From SAR116 cluster bacterium AG-426-I14 (GTDB taxonomy: Bacteria > Pseudomonadota > Alphaproteobacteria > Puniceispirillales > Marisalimonadaceae), in NCBI GenBank assembly GCA_003210055.1, contig QCNS01000001.1, forward strand, positions 1 through 64,000: a stretch of DNA of 64,000 nucleotides. The letters run 5' to 3'. A model generated the notes under the pieces. It was given only the letters and a program-made list of their open reading frames with translations, made no database searches and had not been told where the DNA came from. A program made the translations under genes and the position numbers. How positions within the stretch are numbered: position 1 is the stretch's first letter; each line of letters opens with the position of its first letter. Positions 7,401-15,007 of this stretch are shown here, piece by piece.

Positions 7401-8108
7401 GTGATTAAATTTATTGTTACTAAGATATTTATGGTCTTTTATTTAATAATTATATTTATTTTATTTTTTGCTCCTGTCATTTGGTTAAATTACGTTTTTA
7501 AAAAAAATGATAAAATATTGGAGAATATGCCTTTTAATGGATTAGAATTTGGTAATAATGTTTTAAGTGAACTTGGACTTAAAAATGTTAAAATCGAAAA
7601 ATCAATGGTAGGTGATCATTACGACCTTTTAGAAAAAAAAGTTAAAGTAAATGAAACAAGATTAACTAATAAAAGCCTTACTGCTATTTCTATAATTTGT
7701 CATGAAATTGGACATGCAATTCAACATCATGAAAAGTATAAACCATTGGAGCAAAGAACTAAACTAGTTAAAAGTACAGCATGGATTACTCAACTTGGTA
7801 GTGGTTTATTATTGATGGGCTTACCCATGATATTTACAATAGGTTCCTTTCCATTAATTAAATTATGTCTAATTTTAGTCCTTATTTCTCTTGGAATTGG
7901 AGTTATAGTTCATCTAATTACTCTTGAGGTAGAATTGGATGCAAGTTTCAAAAAAGCATTGCCAATATTAAAAAAAAAGGTACCAGAAGAATACCACCAA
8001 GCTTGCCATTCAGTGTTAAAAGCTGCTGCATTAACATATGTAATTGGTGTGATAAGAAATTTTATTTCACTCAGATTTATTTGGTTATTACTTTCTAGAA
8101 TAAGATAG
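7401..8108 (+). CDS. Membrane zinc metallopeptidase, YugP/COG2738 family
   Basis: 235 residues with an N-terminal transmembrane segment (residues 5-30), the zinc motif CHEIGHAIQHH near residue 105, and two further hydrophobic helices around 130-180. The distal LEVELDAS segment fits the third-ligand region of YugP-like neutral zinc metallopeptidases. The start is a GTG; the first in-frame ATG is ten codons further in, inside the first membrane segment. Family members are membrane-bound and of unknown physiological target, presumably membrane or envelope protein turnover. It is preceded by 296 bases of very AT-rich DNA with nothing else recognised. Confidence 0.78.
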   Translation: MIKFIVTKIFMVFYLIIIFILFFAPVIWLNYVFKKNDKILENMPFNGLEFGNNVLSELGLKNVKIEKSMVGDHYDLLEKKVKVNETRLTNKSLTAISIICHEIGHAIQHHEKYKPLEQRTKLVKSTAWITQLGSGLLLMGLPMIFTIGSFPLIKLCLILVLISLGIGVIVHLITLEVELDASFKKALPILKKKVPEEYHQACHSVLKAAALTYVIGVIRNFISLRFIWLLLSRIR

Positions 8109-8201
8109 TAAATTCTTTTAATTAAAAATTATTTACAAATAAAAATAATATTTACCTAATCTAGTGGTATTTTAAAAGCTAAATTATACGGAAAACTTAA
8201 T

Positions 8202-8570
8202 ATGTTACTACTAACAATAGATTTTATCATTTTTTTTCACTTTGTAATTGTAATTTTTATAACATCATTACTTGTTTTAATACCATTAGGATATAAACTT
8301 AATTGGAAATTGTTACAGAATAAAACTGTTAGAAAAACTCATTTAGGATTAATGTCCTTTGTGACTTTTGAAGCAATAATAGGTATGACTTGTCCTTTAA
8401 CAATGGTTGAAAATTATCTGAGTGGTATGTCACAAAATGAAACATTCATCTCGTATTGGCTTGGTAAAGTAATTTATTGGAATTTTCCTTCTATATTTTT
8501 TACAATTATTTATTGTTTATGTTTGACCTGGATTATATTAATGTGGAGAATTTTTCCTCCAAAAAAATAA
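8202..8570 (+). CDS. DUF2784 membrane protein
   Basis: 122 residues with four hydrophobic segments. The N-terminal IDFIIFFHFVIVIF, the middle RKTHLGLMSFVTFEAIIG and the CPLTMVENYL motif are typical of DUF2784, a family of short inner-membrane proteins without known function. It lies 93 bases after the YugP-like peptidase on the same strand. A weak AT-only stem (8583-8597) follows the stop codon. Confidence 0.72.
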   Translation: MLLLTIDFIIFFHFVIVIFITSLLVLIPLGYKLNWKLLQNKTVRKTHLGLMSFVTFEAIIGMTCPLTMVENYLSGMSQNETFISYWLGKVIYWNFPSIFFTIIYCLCLTWIILMWRIFPPKK

Positions 8571-8690
8571 GTGTTTTTTAAAGTTAAATATTTTAACATA
8601 TTTTTTATTATTTACTTAATTTGACATGTTAGTTATCCAAATTATATAATATGCCTTATTTTCAAAAACTATAAAGTAAGTAATGAATAA

Positions 8691-9257
8691 ATGACAAAAA
8701 TATTTATATCAAAACAAGTAATGATAATTTTAATTATTGGTTTGTTTTTTATTAAACCATCTAATGCAGAAGATTTTAAAGACTTGTTTGGTTTAAAAAT
8801 CTATGAAAATACAATTAAATATTTTCCAAAAAACTTTATTAAATCTAATAAATTTAAAAATAAAGAGACCTTTAAAGGTTTTTATGACATTGAAATAACC
8901 TCAGAAATAAGTGACAAAAACCCATTTCTGTCCAAATATTGGATTGTTGTTGATGAATCAGATGTAATTCAACAAATTTCAGCCGAGGAACAAATTTTAG
9001 ATTTAAAAAAATGTAAAGATTTCAAAAGCCAATTAGTAAATATTTTTCATACAAAATACAATTTTAAATTTGAAGAAAAAAACTTTACACATAAAGACTT
9101 CTATGCTCATTTTCATTTTACAAATGTTGATAACAATAAAATGCTTTATATAAAATGTGTTAACAACTTTATTGAAAAAAATGTCACACTTTTAATATCT
9201 TTCGAGTCCAAACAATATTTGAATAGAAAAAAAGAATATTACGAAGCTGGATTTTAA
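8691..9257 (+). CDS. Exported protein of unknown function
   Basis: 188 residues. A signal peptide is clear: positively charged start, hydrophobic MIILIIGLFFI and likely cleavage after KPSNA. The mature part is soluble, lysine- and phenylalanine-rich, with no repeated motif and two cysteines (CKDF and CVNN) that could form a disulfide in the periplasm. I do not recognise the family. It is in the same orientation as, and 57 bases ahead of, the lipoprotein gene, so the two may act together in the envelope. Confidence 0.55.
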   Translation: MTKIFISKQVMIILIIGLFFIKPSNAEDFKDLFGLKIYENTIKYFPKNFIKSNKFKNKETFKGFYDIEITSEISDKNPFLSKYWIVVDESDVIQQISAEEQILDLKKCKDFKSQLVNIFHTKYNFKFEEKNFTHKDFYAHFHFTNVDNNKMLYIKCVNNFIEKNVTLLISFESKQYLNRKKEYYEAGF

Positions 9258-9314
9258 TATTTTTCTGCTAAATAAAACCTCATTTTTGTCGTAATTTTTA
9301 TAGAAGGTGTAATT

Positions 9315-9836
9315 ATGATTAAATTCAGCTCTGTGTTTATTTTTTTATTTTTGTTATCAAGTTGTTTTCATAACAACAAGCAAGCTAATTTTGATCCTTT
9401 AAAAAATAAAACAGGATCAAAAGTAACAGTTAAACCAAATTTGATTGTGGAAAGTGCATATGAAGGTTTTTATATCAATGAAAAACTACAGTCAGAATTA
9501 AATAAAATAGAATTTGCGTCTTCTAGGTATCTTAAAGGTAATAAAGATTGTTTAACATTAATTAGAATAAATATTTCGGGCAGCATAGATTATCATCAAC
9601 TTATTCAAACTCTTAAAAAAAGAACATATGACATTGGCGGAAATGCTATTGGGGTTTATGACTATCAAGAAAGAAGACGAGTTTTAGTGAATCAACATGG
9701 ATATGAAATTGAAAAAGATGAAAAAACTAATTACTTTTTTAAGCCCAAAGAATTCAAGTACGTTTTGGTTAAAGATAACCAAAAGTTAGCAAAAATTACA
9801 GCAGATATATTTAAATGTAAACAGAAAGTTAGCTAA
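9315..9836 (+). CDS. Putative lipoprotein of unknown function
   Basis: 173 residues. The N-terminus has a lipoprotein signal peptide with a lipobox LLSSC (cysteine at residue 17), so the protein is probably anchored to a membrane in the periplasm. A good ribosome site (GAAGG) precedes the ATG. The mature part has no family I recognise; two further cysteines (KDCLTL and FKCKQ) could pair. Its stop overlaps the stop of the convergent membrane-protein gene by 8 bases. Confidence 0.6.
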   Translation: MIKFSSVFIFLFLLSSCFHNNKQANFDPLKNKTGSKVTVKPNLIVESAYEGFYINEKLQSELNKIEFASSRYLKGNKDCLTLIRINISGSIDYHQLIQTLKKRTYDIGGNAIGVYDYQERRRVLVNQHGYEIEKDEKTNYFFKPKEFKYVLVKDNQKLAKITADIFKCKQKVS

Positions 9837-10233
9837 TTGGGTGCGTGCTTAAAATATGCATAGCAACTGCTGTTCCACTTATTGCTGATCCAATCATTAT
9901 AGCTCTATCTCCCCATTGCATACCTACATAAATCCATCCGACTGAACTGATTAAGTAAGCCACCTGGCCATAAAGCAAATAAGATGCGCTTATCAAAAAA
10001 ATACCAGAAACTGCTAAAATCATTGATACCCACTTAATATACCAATCTTTCGTTCCTGTTGGCGTGGTAGGCTTGACCTCATCATATTCAGCCTGTAATT
10101 CTTCTAACTCTTTTGCCAAACGTTTTTTTTCATTTGTCAATTCTCTCTGTAAACGGCCTGCTTTTGTTAAGGTTGAACCTGGAATCTCTTCAACATTTTG
10201 ATGATTCACCAAATCAATTGTTTTTTCTGTCAT
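9829..10233 (-). CDS. Coiled-coil membrane protein, DUF6552-like
   Basis: 134 residues. The first half (residues about 20-55) is a charged heptad-like helix (KAGRLQRELTNEKKRLAKEL); the second half has two to three membrane helices with the pattern KWVSMILAVSGIFLISA, SSVGWIYVGMQWGDRAIM and a last short helix. The GWxxVGxxWxDRAIM pattern resembles small alphaproteobacterial membrane proteins grouped as DUF6552; this match is from memory and uncertain. GAGG lies upstream of the ATG. Function unknown. Divergent from the MOSC gene, convergent with the lipoprotein gene. Confidence 0.6.
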   Translation of the reverse strand: MTEKTIDLVNHQNVEEIPGSTLTKAGRLQRELTNEKKRLAKELEELQAEYDEVKPTTPTGTKDWYIKWVSMILAVSGIFLISASYLLYGQVAYLISSVGWIYVGMQWGDRAIMIGSAISGTAVAMHILSTHPIS

Positions 10234-10367
10234 GGCTAAGGACCTCTTTTTGATAGTTAAAAATTAATTAATTAAAAACTTTGTTTTTTCTATAATCCTT
10301 AAAAATATAAAAGCAAGTATTAATTAAATGAAAATTAGAGTAATATAATTAAAATTAGAGGTTTATA

Positions 10368-10853
10368 ATGAAATGGGGTCCAGGACAATTATTATACATA
10401 CATATCGCTGACAAAGCTTCAGAGAATATGAAAGAGTTAAGCAAAGCAGAATTAATTGTTGGTAAAGGGATAGTCGGCGATAGATACTTCAAGGGTACAG
10501 GCAAATATTCAAATATCCCTGATATAAGAGATGTCACGATTATTGAAAAAGAAGTTCTGGATGCTCTACGGGAAAATCAACCCCCTATACAAGAAAAAAG
10601 TATTATTTTAGAACCACACGAGCATAGAAGAAATTTAACAACTCAGGGCGTACCGTTAAATTATTTAGTGAACAAACAATTTAAAATTGGTGAGGTAATT
10701 TTAGAAGGAGGTAGATTAAATTTCCCATGTAAATACCTAGCAGATTTATTAAAAAAACCTCTTTTACTTCCTCTTTACAACAGGTCTGGGCTTAATTGTA
10801 AAATTATTAAAGGAGGAACAATAAGAGTTAATGACGTAATAGAAGCTATTTAA
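10368..10853 (+). CDS. MOSC-domain protein
   Basis: 161 residues, essentially one MOSC domain. The diagnostic HRRNLTTQGVPLNYLV segment and the downstream conserved cysteine in FPCKYLADLL are present; this cysteine carries or receives sulfur in the family. MOSC proteins transfer sulfur or reduce N-hydroxylated compounds together with a molybdenum cofactor. With no molybdoenzyme nearby the partner is unknown. The ATG is preceded by GAGG. Its stop is 3 bases from the stop of the convergent chrA-like gene. Confidence 0.82.
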   Translation: MKWGPGQLLYIHIADKASENMKELSKAELIVGKGIVGDRYFKGTGKYSNIPDIRDVTIIEKEVLDALRENQPPIQEKSIILEPHEHRRNLTTQGVPLNYLVNKQFKIGEVILEGGRLNFPCKYLADLLKKPLLLPLYNRSGLNCKIIKGGTIRVNDVIEAI

Positions 10854-10856
10854 GAA

Positions 10857-12065
10857 TTAAAGATAATTAATAACGAACCCACATATACTTAGGGTTAATA
10901 CACTTAACCACTGAGGAAACTTAAGAAAAAAAACAATTACTGCTCCAAGCAAAATTAAGAAATAATCATTTTTGTCATTCAATGTTGAAACTATGATTGG
11001 ATCATAGAAAGCAGCTATTAAAAATCCAACAACACACGCGTTCACACCTATTAGACAACTTCTAACTTTACCAAAACTTCTTAGGAAATTCCAATAAGGC
11101 ATAACTCCTAAAACCATCAAAAAAGAAGGCAAAAAAATCATTATTAAGCATAAACTTCCAACAAATATTTTACCAAATTCAAGGTTTAGTGAAGAACCAA
11201 GAAAAGCAGAAAAAGTAAATAGCGGACCTGGTATTGCTTGCGCTAAACCGTAGCCAAAAATAAAAGTTTCTTCGTTGATTAGTTGAGAATTTAATATTTC
11301 ATTTTTCAATAAAGGTAATACAACGTGACCGCCACCAAATACTAACGAACCTGTTCTGAAAAATTTATCTGAAATCTCAATTAACTTTATTTCATAAATA
11401 TTAGCAATTATTGGCAAACATATAAAAATAGTAAAAAAAAGAGTTAAAAACATTATGGAGTTATAATTAATTTTAATTTTTTCTGATCTTATAAAGGAAT
11501 GATCTCTAAAAAAAAGTAGCCCTAAAAAAGCTGAAAAAATTAACAACAAAAATTGAAATGTATATAAATCAAAAGCAATTAAAGTGATTAAAGTACAAAG
11601 TGCAATAAAGATTTTTTTAAAATCATTAAGGTACTGCTTACTCATGCCAATTATTGCTTGCAAAACGATAATCAAAACTACTGCTTTAATTCCTTGAAGA
11701 AAACCTGAGCTTACATATTCATTAAAATTTATATAACCAATAGCAAACATTATCATTATGATTGCTGAAGGAAGTGTAAAACCTAACCATGCAAAAAACG
11801 TTCCTAAGATACCTCTTTTTAAATATCCAATACACATTCCAACTTGACTTGATGATGGTCCAGGTAAAAAATTTGAAAAAGAAACAATATCTATATAAGT
11901 CTTTTCATCAAACCACTTTTTTTTAATTACAAAATTTTCTCTGAAAAAAGCAATATGAGCAATTGGACCTCCAAAGGAAGTAAGACCTAACATTAAAAAT
12001 TCAAAAAAAATTAAAAAAAGAGATGTTTTTTCTTTTTGATTATTTATCTTTTTTTTTTTCTTCAT
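10857..12065 (-). CDS. chrA: ChrA-type chromate transporter
   Basis: 402 residues from the ATG at 12065; an upstream in-frame ATG at 12119 would run into the divergent cytochrome gene and lacks support. Two homologous halves are visible: the first with GLTSFGGPIAHIAFF and FLPGPSSSQVGMCIG, the second with GSLVFGGGHVVLPLL and AQAIPGPLFTFSAF. This is the two-domain CHR architecture of ChrA, an inner-membrane exporter of chromate; in marine bacteria without chromate stress it may move another oxyanion such as sulfate. The start is lysine-rich (MKKKKKINN). Divergent from the cytochrome c' gene with only 33 bases between them. Confidence 0.85.
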   Translation of the reverse strand: MKKKKKINNQKEKTSLFLIFFEFLMLGLTSFGGPIAHIAFFRENFVIKKKWFDEKTYIDIVSFSNFLPGPSSSQVGMCIGYLKRGILGTFFAWLGFTLPSAIIMIMFAIGYINFNEYVSSGFLQGIKAVVLIIVLQAIIGMSKQYLNDFKKIFIALCTLITLIAFDLYTFQFLLLIFSAFLGLLFFRDHSFIRSEKIKINYNSIMFLTLFFTIFICLPIIANIYEIKLIEISDKFFRTGSLVFGGGHVVLPLLKNEILNSQLINEETFIFGYGLAQAIPGPLFTFSAFLGSSLNLEFGKIFVGSLCLIMIFLPSFLMVLGVMPYWNFLRSFGKVRSCLIGVNACVVGFLIAAFYDPIIVSTLNDKNDYFLILLGAVIVFFLKFPQWLSVLTLSICGFVINYL

Positions 12066-12098
12066 TATATTAATATCTAATTTTACGAACAGCTTTTT

Positions 12099-12539
12099 AT
12101 GAATATTAATAAATATCACATTTTAATTATTACGTTTTTTGTTTCTTGTACAACATTTAGTTTTGCTCACGAAGGTGCAACTGGAATAATAAAAGAACGA
12201 ATGGATAAATTCAAAGAGAGTAAAGCTATAATGCGAGAAATAAATAAAAGTTTTGCAAATAAAGATTTTAAAAAAATTCAAAATGGTGCGATTAAGTTGA
12301 ATAAATGGGGTTTAGAAATGGGAAATTTTTTTCCCGAAGGAAGTAATACTTTTCCTTCAGAGGCTAACGAAAATATCTGGTTGGAACCTGACCAATTTAA
12401 GTTAGCAATTGATAATTTTGCTAAAGCAAGTAAATCTTTGTTAAAAATTTCGCAAGATAAAGATCTAGATAAAACTATTCAGGCATTTAGAACTGTTGCA
12501 GGGACTTGTAAAGCATGTCACAAGAAATTTCGTAATTAA
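12099..12539 (+). CDS. Periplasmic cytochrome c' / c-556 type
   Basis: 146 residues with a signal peptide cleaved near FSFA and a C-terminal heme-attachment motif CKACH (residues about 138-142), the layout of four-helix-bundle class II cytochromes c. Such proteins carry electrons or bind nitric oxide in the periplasm. The mature part is all helical (KERMDKFKESKAIMREINKSF). It is divergent from chrA and 21 bases before the zinc alcohol dehydrogenase, with which it may be co-transcribed; that pairing suggests, without proof, a redox link. Confidence 0.82.
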   Translation: MNINKYHILIITFFVSCTTFSFAHEGATGIIKERMDKFKESKAIMREINKSFANKDFKKIQNGAIKLNKWGLEMGNFFPEGSNTFPSEANENIWLEPDQFKLAIDNFAKASKSLLKISQDKDLDKTIQAFRTVAGTCKACHKKFRN

Positions 12540-12560
12540 TTTTAATTATTTGGAGACCCC

Positions 12561-13610
12561 ATGAAAGGAATAGTGTTTTTAGGTGACAAAAAGTTAGAAA
12601 TACAAAATTTTGAAGACCCTCATCCAGGTCCAGATGATGTTATTATTGAAATAAAAGCTTCTGGAATGTGTGGAAGTGATTTAAAATTTTATAGAGCAAA
12701 TTCAGGACCTTCCTCACTTGGTCTAGGCGGTTCAGATAAAAAAGTTATTGCCGGTCATGAACCGTGTGGTGTTGTAGTTGAGCTAGGAAAAAATATTTCA
12801 AAAGATTTCATTTCAATAGATACACGTGTTATGCAACATCATTATAGAGGATGCGGAACTTGCTCCCATTGTTCAACTGGCTGGCAACAACTTTGTGTTG
12901 AGGGTGTTGCAGAAGTTTATGGTGTAACTGGAAATGGGGCACATGCAAAGTATATGAAATGTCCTGCAAACACTTTGGTAAACTTACGTGATGATCTTTC
13001 ATTTAAATCGGGAGCTGCAATTTCATGTGGTACGGGAACAGCTTGGGGTGCTTTAGAAAGACTTCTTCTAAGGGCAGAACATACTTTAGTTATATTTGGA
13101 ATGGGGCCAGTTGGACTCTCAGCAGTTATGTTAGCTTCAAAAATGGGTGCAAATATAATTGCTATTGATATCAATGCAAAAAGGCTACAGAGAGCAAAAA
13201 ATTTTGGAGCTAATTTTTTAATTAATCCCAACCAAGAAAAAGATGTTATTAACCAAATAATGGACTTAACTAATGGGTTAGGAGCTCACTGTTCTATAGA
13301 CGCATCTTCTTCTCCATTGGCAAGAGCACAGTCTATAAAATGTTTGAGGACATGGGGCAAAGCATGTTTTGTAGGAGAAGGAGGCGATGTTAATATAGAT
13401 GTAAGTAATGATTTACTTAGAAAACAAATTACACTTATTGGAAGTTGGACTTTTTCTAAGTATGGACAAGCAGAGTGTGCTGACTTTGTCGCTGAAAAGA
13501 AATTAAATATTGAAGATCTATTTACACACCAATGGTCAATAAATGAAGCTGAAGAGGCATATAAATTATTTGATCTTCAATCCGATGGAAAAGGAATAAT
13601 CATACCCTAG
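12561..13610 (+). CDS. Zinc-dependent medium-chain alcohol dehydrogenase
   Basis: 349 residues with the standard MDR layout. Catalytic-zinc residues are seen in GMCGSD and GHEPCG; the structural-zinc site CGTCSHCSTGWQQLC has the four cysteines at the expected spacing. The Rossmann motif FGMGPVGLSAVMLA (about residue 175) followed by IDINAKRLQRA fits NAD(H) rather than NADP(H). Oxidises a secondary alcohol or polyol; closest in style to threonine or sorbitol dehydrogenases but the substrate is unknown. GGAGA precedes the ATG. Its stop overlaps that of the MATE gene by 4 bases (CTAG). Confidence 0.85.
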   Translation: MKGIVFLGDKKLEIQNFEDPHPGPDDVIIEIKASGMCGSDLKFYRANSGPSSLGLGGSDKKVIAGHEPCGVVVELGKNISKDFISIDTRVMQHHYRGCGTCSHCSTGWQQLCVEGVAEVYGVTGNGAHAKYMKCPANTLVNLRDDLSFKSGAAISCGTGTAWGALERLLLRAEHTLVIFGMGPVGLSAVMLASKMGANIIAIDINAKRLQRAKNFGANFLINPNQEKDVINQIMDLTNGLGAHCSIDASSSPLARAQSIKCLRTWGKACFVGEGGDVNIDVSNDLLRKQITLIGSWTFSKYGQAECADFVAEKKLNIEDLFTHQWSINEAEEAYKLFDLQSDGKGIIIP

Positions 13611-15007
13611 TTTTGTGATATTTTTCTCCATGGACCATAATACAGACTGATCGCAATAAAAAGTCCATAAACCACTATAGAAAATGCAAAAACTATTAAA
13701 ATATTTTGATAGTTAAGAGCATCATAATATTTTAAAAAAAGAAATAAAATTATAATAGTTATCAACCTTAAAAAAGTTCCCAAAACAGGCCATAAAAGAG
13801 TATTAAATGCTTGGCATACAAAATATAAACCAAGTCCAAGAGCAAAAAAAGGATAGAATATACCCACTATTGTCAAGTATTTCTCAGTAATTGAAATTAC
13901 TTTTTCATTATTACTATATATTTCTGCCCATAAATTTGGTTTTAAAAAAAATATTATACCTATGATACTTACTAATATTACTGTTACCATAGTGCCTTTC
14001 CAAGCATACTCTACTGACTTTTTATATGCTCCAGCTCCATAATTAGTTCCAACTAAAGCTATTAGAGCTCCTCCTATACCAAATATAATCGGGACAAGGA
14101 GTAATTCTAATCTCAAGGCAATACCATATCCAGCAGACCAATCTTTTCCAAAAAAGCCAACGATAGCCAAAGATAAAAGTGAAATAGTAATAGTTAGAAT
14201 TGACTGACAACCAGCTAAAGTTCCTGATCTCAGTAATGTGAAAAATCCATCAAATCTAATTATCTCAGAAAATTTAAATGTTAAGGGATGATTAAAAAAA
14301 ATATAAAAAATACTTATTGAAATTATTCCAAATAAAAAACCTCCCAAAAGAGAGATTGCGCTCCATTGAATAGGATAAAAAAATAAATTTAAGAATTTTA
14401 TTAAAACTCCTTGAGTTAATAAAATTTTATCTTGTTCTATTTGAAAATTAAAACTTGCTAAAAATATTTGAAAGAGAAATACAATAAACCAACATAAAGC
14501 TACTATTTTAGTATTGCCAATCCCTCGAGTAACGGACATCAAAACATTGAAAATCCATATCAAAATCATGCCACTTAAAAGAATTTCCCCATATCTTTCA
14601 GCAAAATAATAACTTTTGTTATCTAAAAATATCTGTTCTTCAAACTTAGGGAAAAAAATACTATACAATAGAAACATTAATAATGAACCAGATAAAGCAA
14701 TAATTAATGCTGATCTGAAAACACATGAAGTTTTAAAAGTATTTTGTTCCCCTATACTTCTGGCAATAGCTCCATTAATCGCACCTCCATAAGCACCGCT
14801 AGATAACATACTTGCTAACATATAAATTGGAAAAATAAAGGCAACGCCTGAAAGTGCCTCTTTACCCATCATTCCAATATACCATAAGTCAAATACGACT
14901 ATAAGTGCAGCAAAGAAAGTAGAAATTAAATTAGGAATTGCTAATTTTAAAAAATTGCGAGAAAAACTATCTTCAATTAATGATTTTGAAAAGTTTTTTT
15001 CTTTCAA
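13607..15007 (-). CDS. MATE-family efflux transporter
   Basis: 466 residues and about twelve hydrophobic helices, with the two-fold MATE architecture: IPNLISTFFAALIVVFDLWYIG near the N-terminus and an equivalent RSGTLAGCQSILTITISLL in the second half. These inner-membrane antiporters expel cationic or organic compounds using sodium or protons. The start is a TTG placed directly after the TAA stop of the amidohydrolase gene (TAATTG), with no own ribosome site, so translation probably continues by re-initiation. It is the last gene of the six-gene run from 20502. Possibly it exports a product or inhibitor of that pathway. Confidence 0.83.
   Translation of the reverse strand: MKEKNFSKSLIEDSFSRNFLKLAIPNLISTFFAALIVVFDLWYIGMMGKEALSGVAFIFPIYMLASMLSSGAYGGAINGAIARSIGEQNTFKTSCVFRSALIIALSGSLLMFLLYSIFFPKFEEQIFLDNKSYYFAERYGEILLSGMILIWIFNVLMSVTRGIGNTKIVALCWFIVFLFQIFLASFNFQIEQDKILLTQGVLIKFLNLFFYPIQWSAISLLGGFLFGIISISIFYIFFNHPLTFKFSEIIRFDGFFTLLRSGTLAGCQSILTITISLLSLAIVGFFGKDWSAGYGIALRLELLLVPIIFGIGGALIALVGTNYGAGAYKKSVEYAWKGTMVTVILVSIIGIIFFLKPNLWAEIYSNNEKVISITEKYLTIVGIFYPFFALGLGLYFVCQAFNTLLWPVLGTFLRLITIIILFLFLKYYDALNYQNILIVFAFSIVVYGLFIAISLYYGPWRKISQN

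Noticed and set aside
8583-8600. Possible terminator after the DUF2784 gene
   Set aside because: GTTAAA-tat-TTTAAC is a six-pair AT-dominated stem; in DNA this AT-rich it is expected by chance and too weak to support.
12066-12119. Longer ChrA start at 12119
   Set aside because: Would overlap the divergent cytochrome c' gene and adds an unconserved leader; the ATG at 12065 gives the normal family start.
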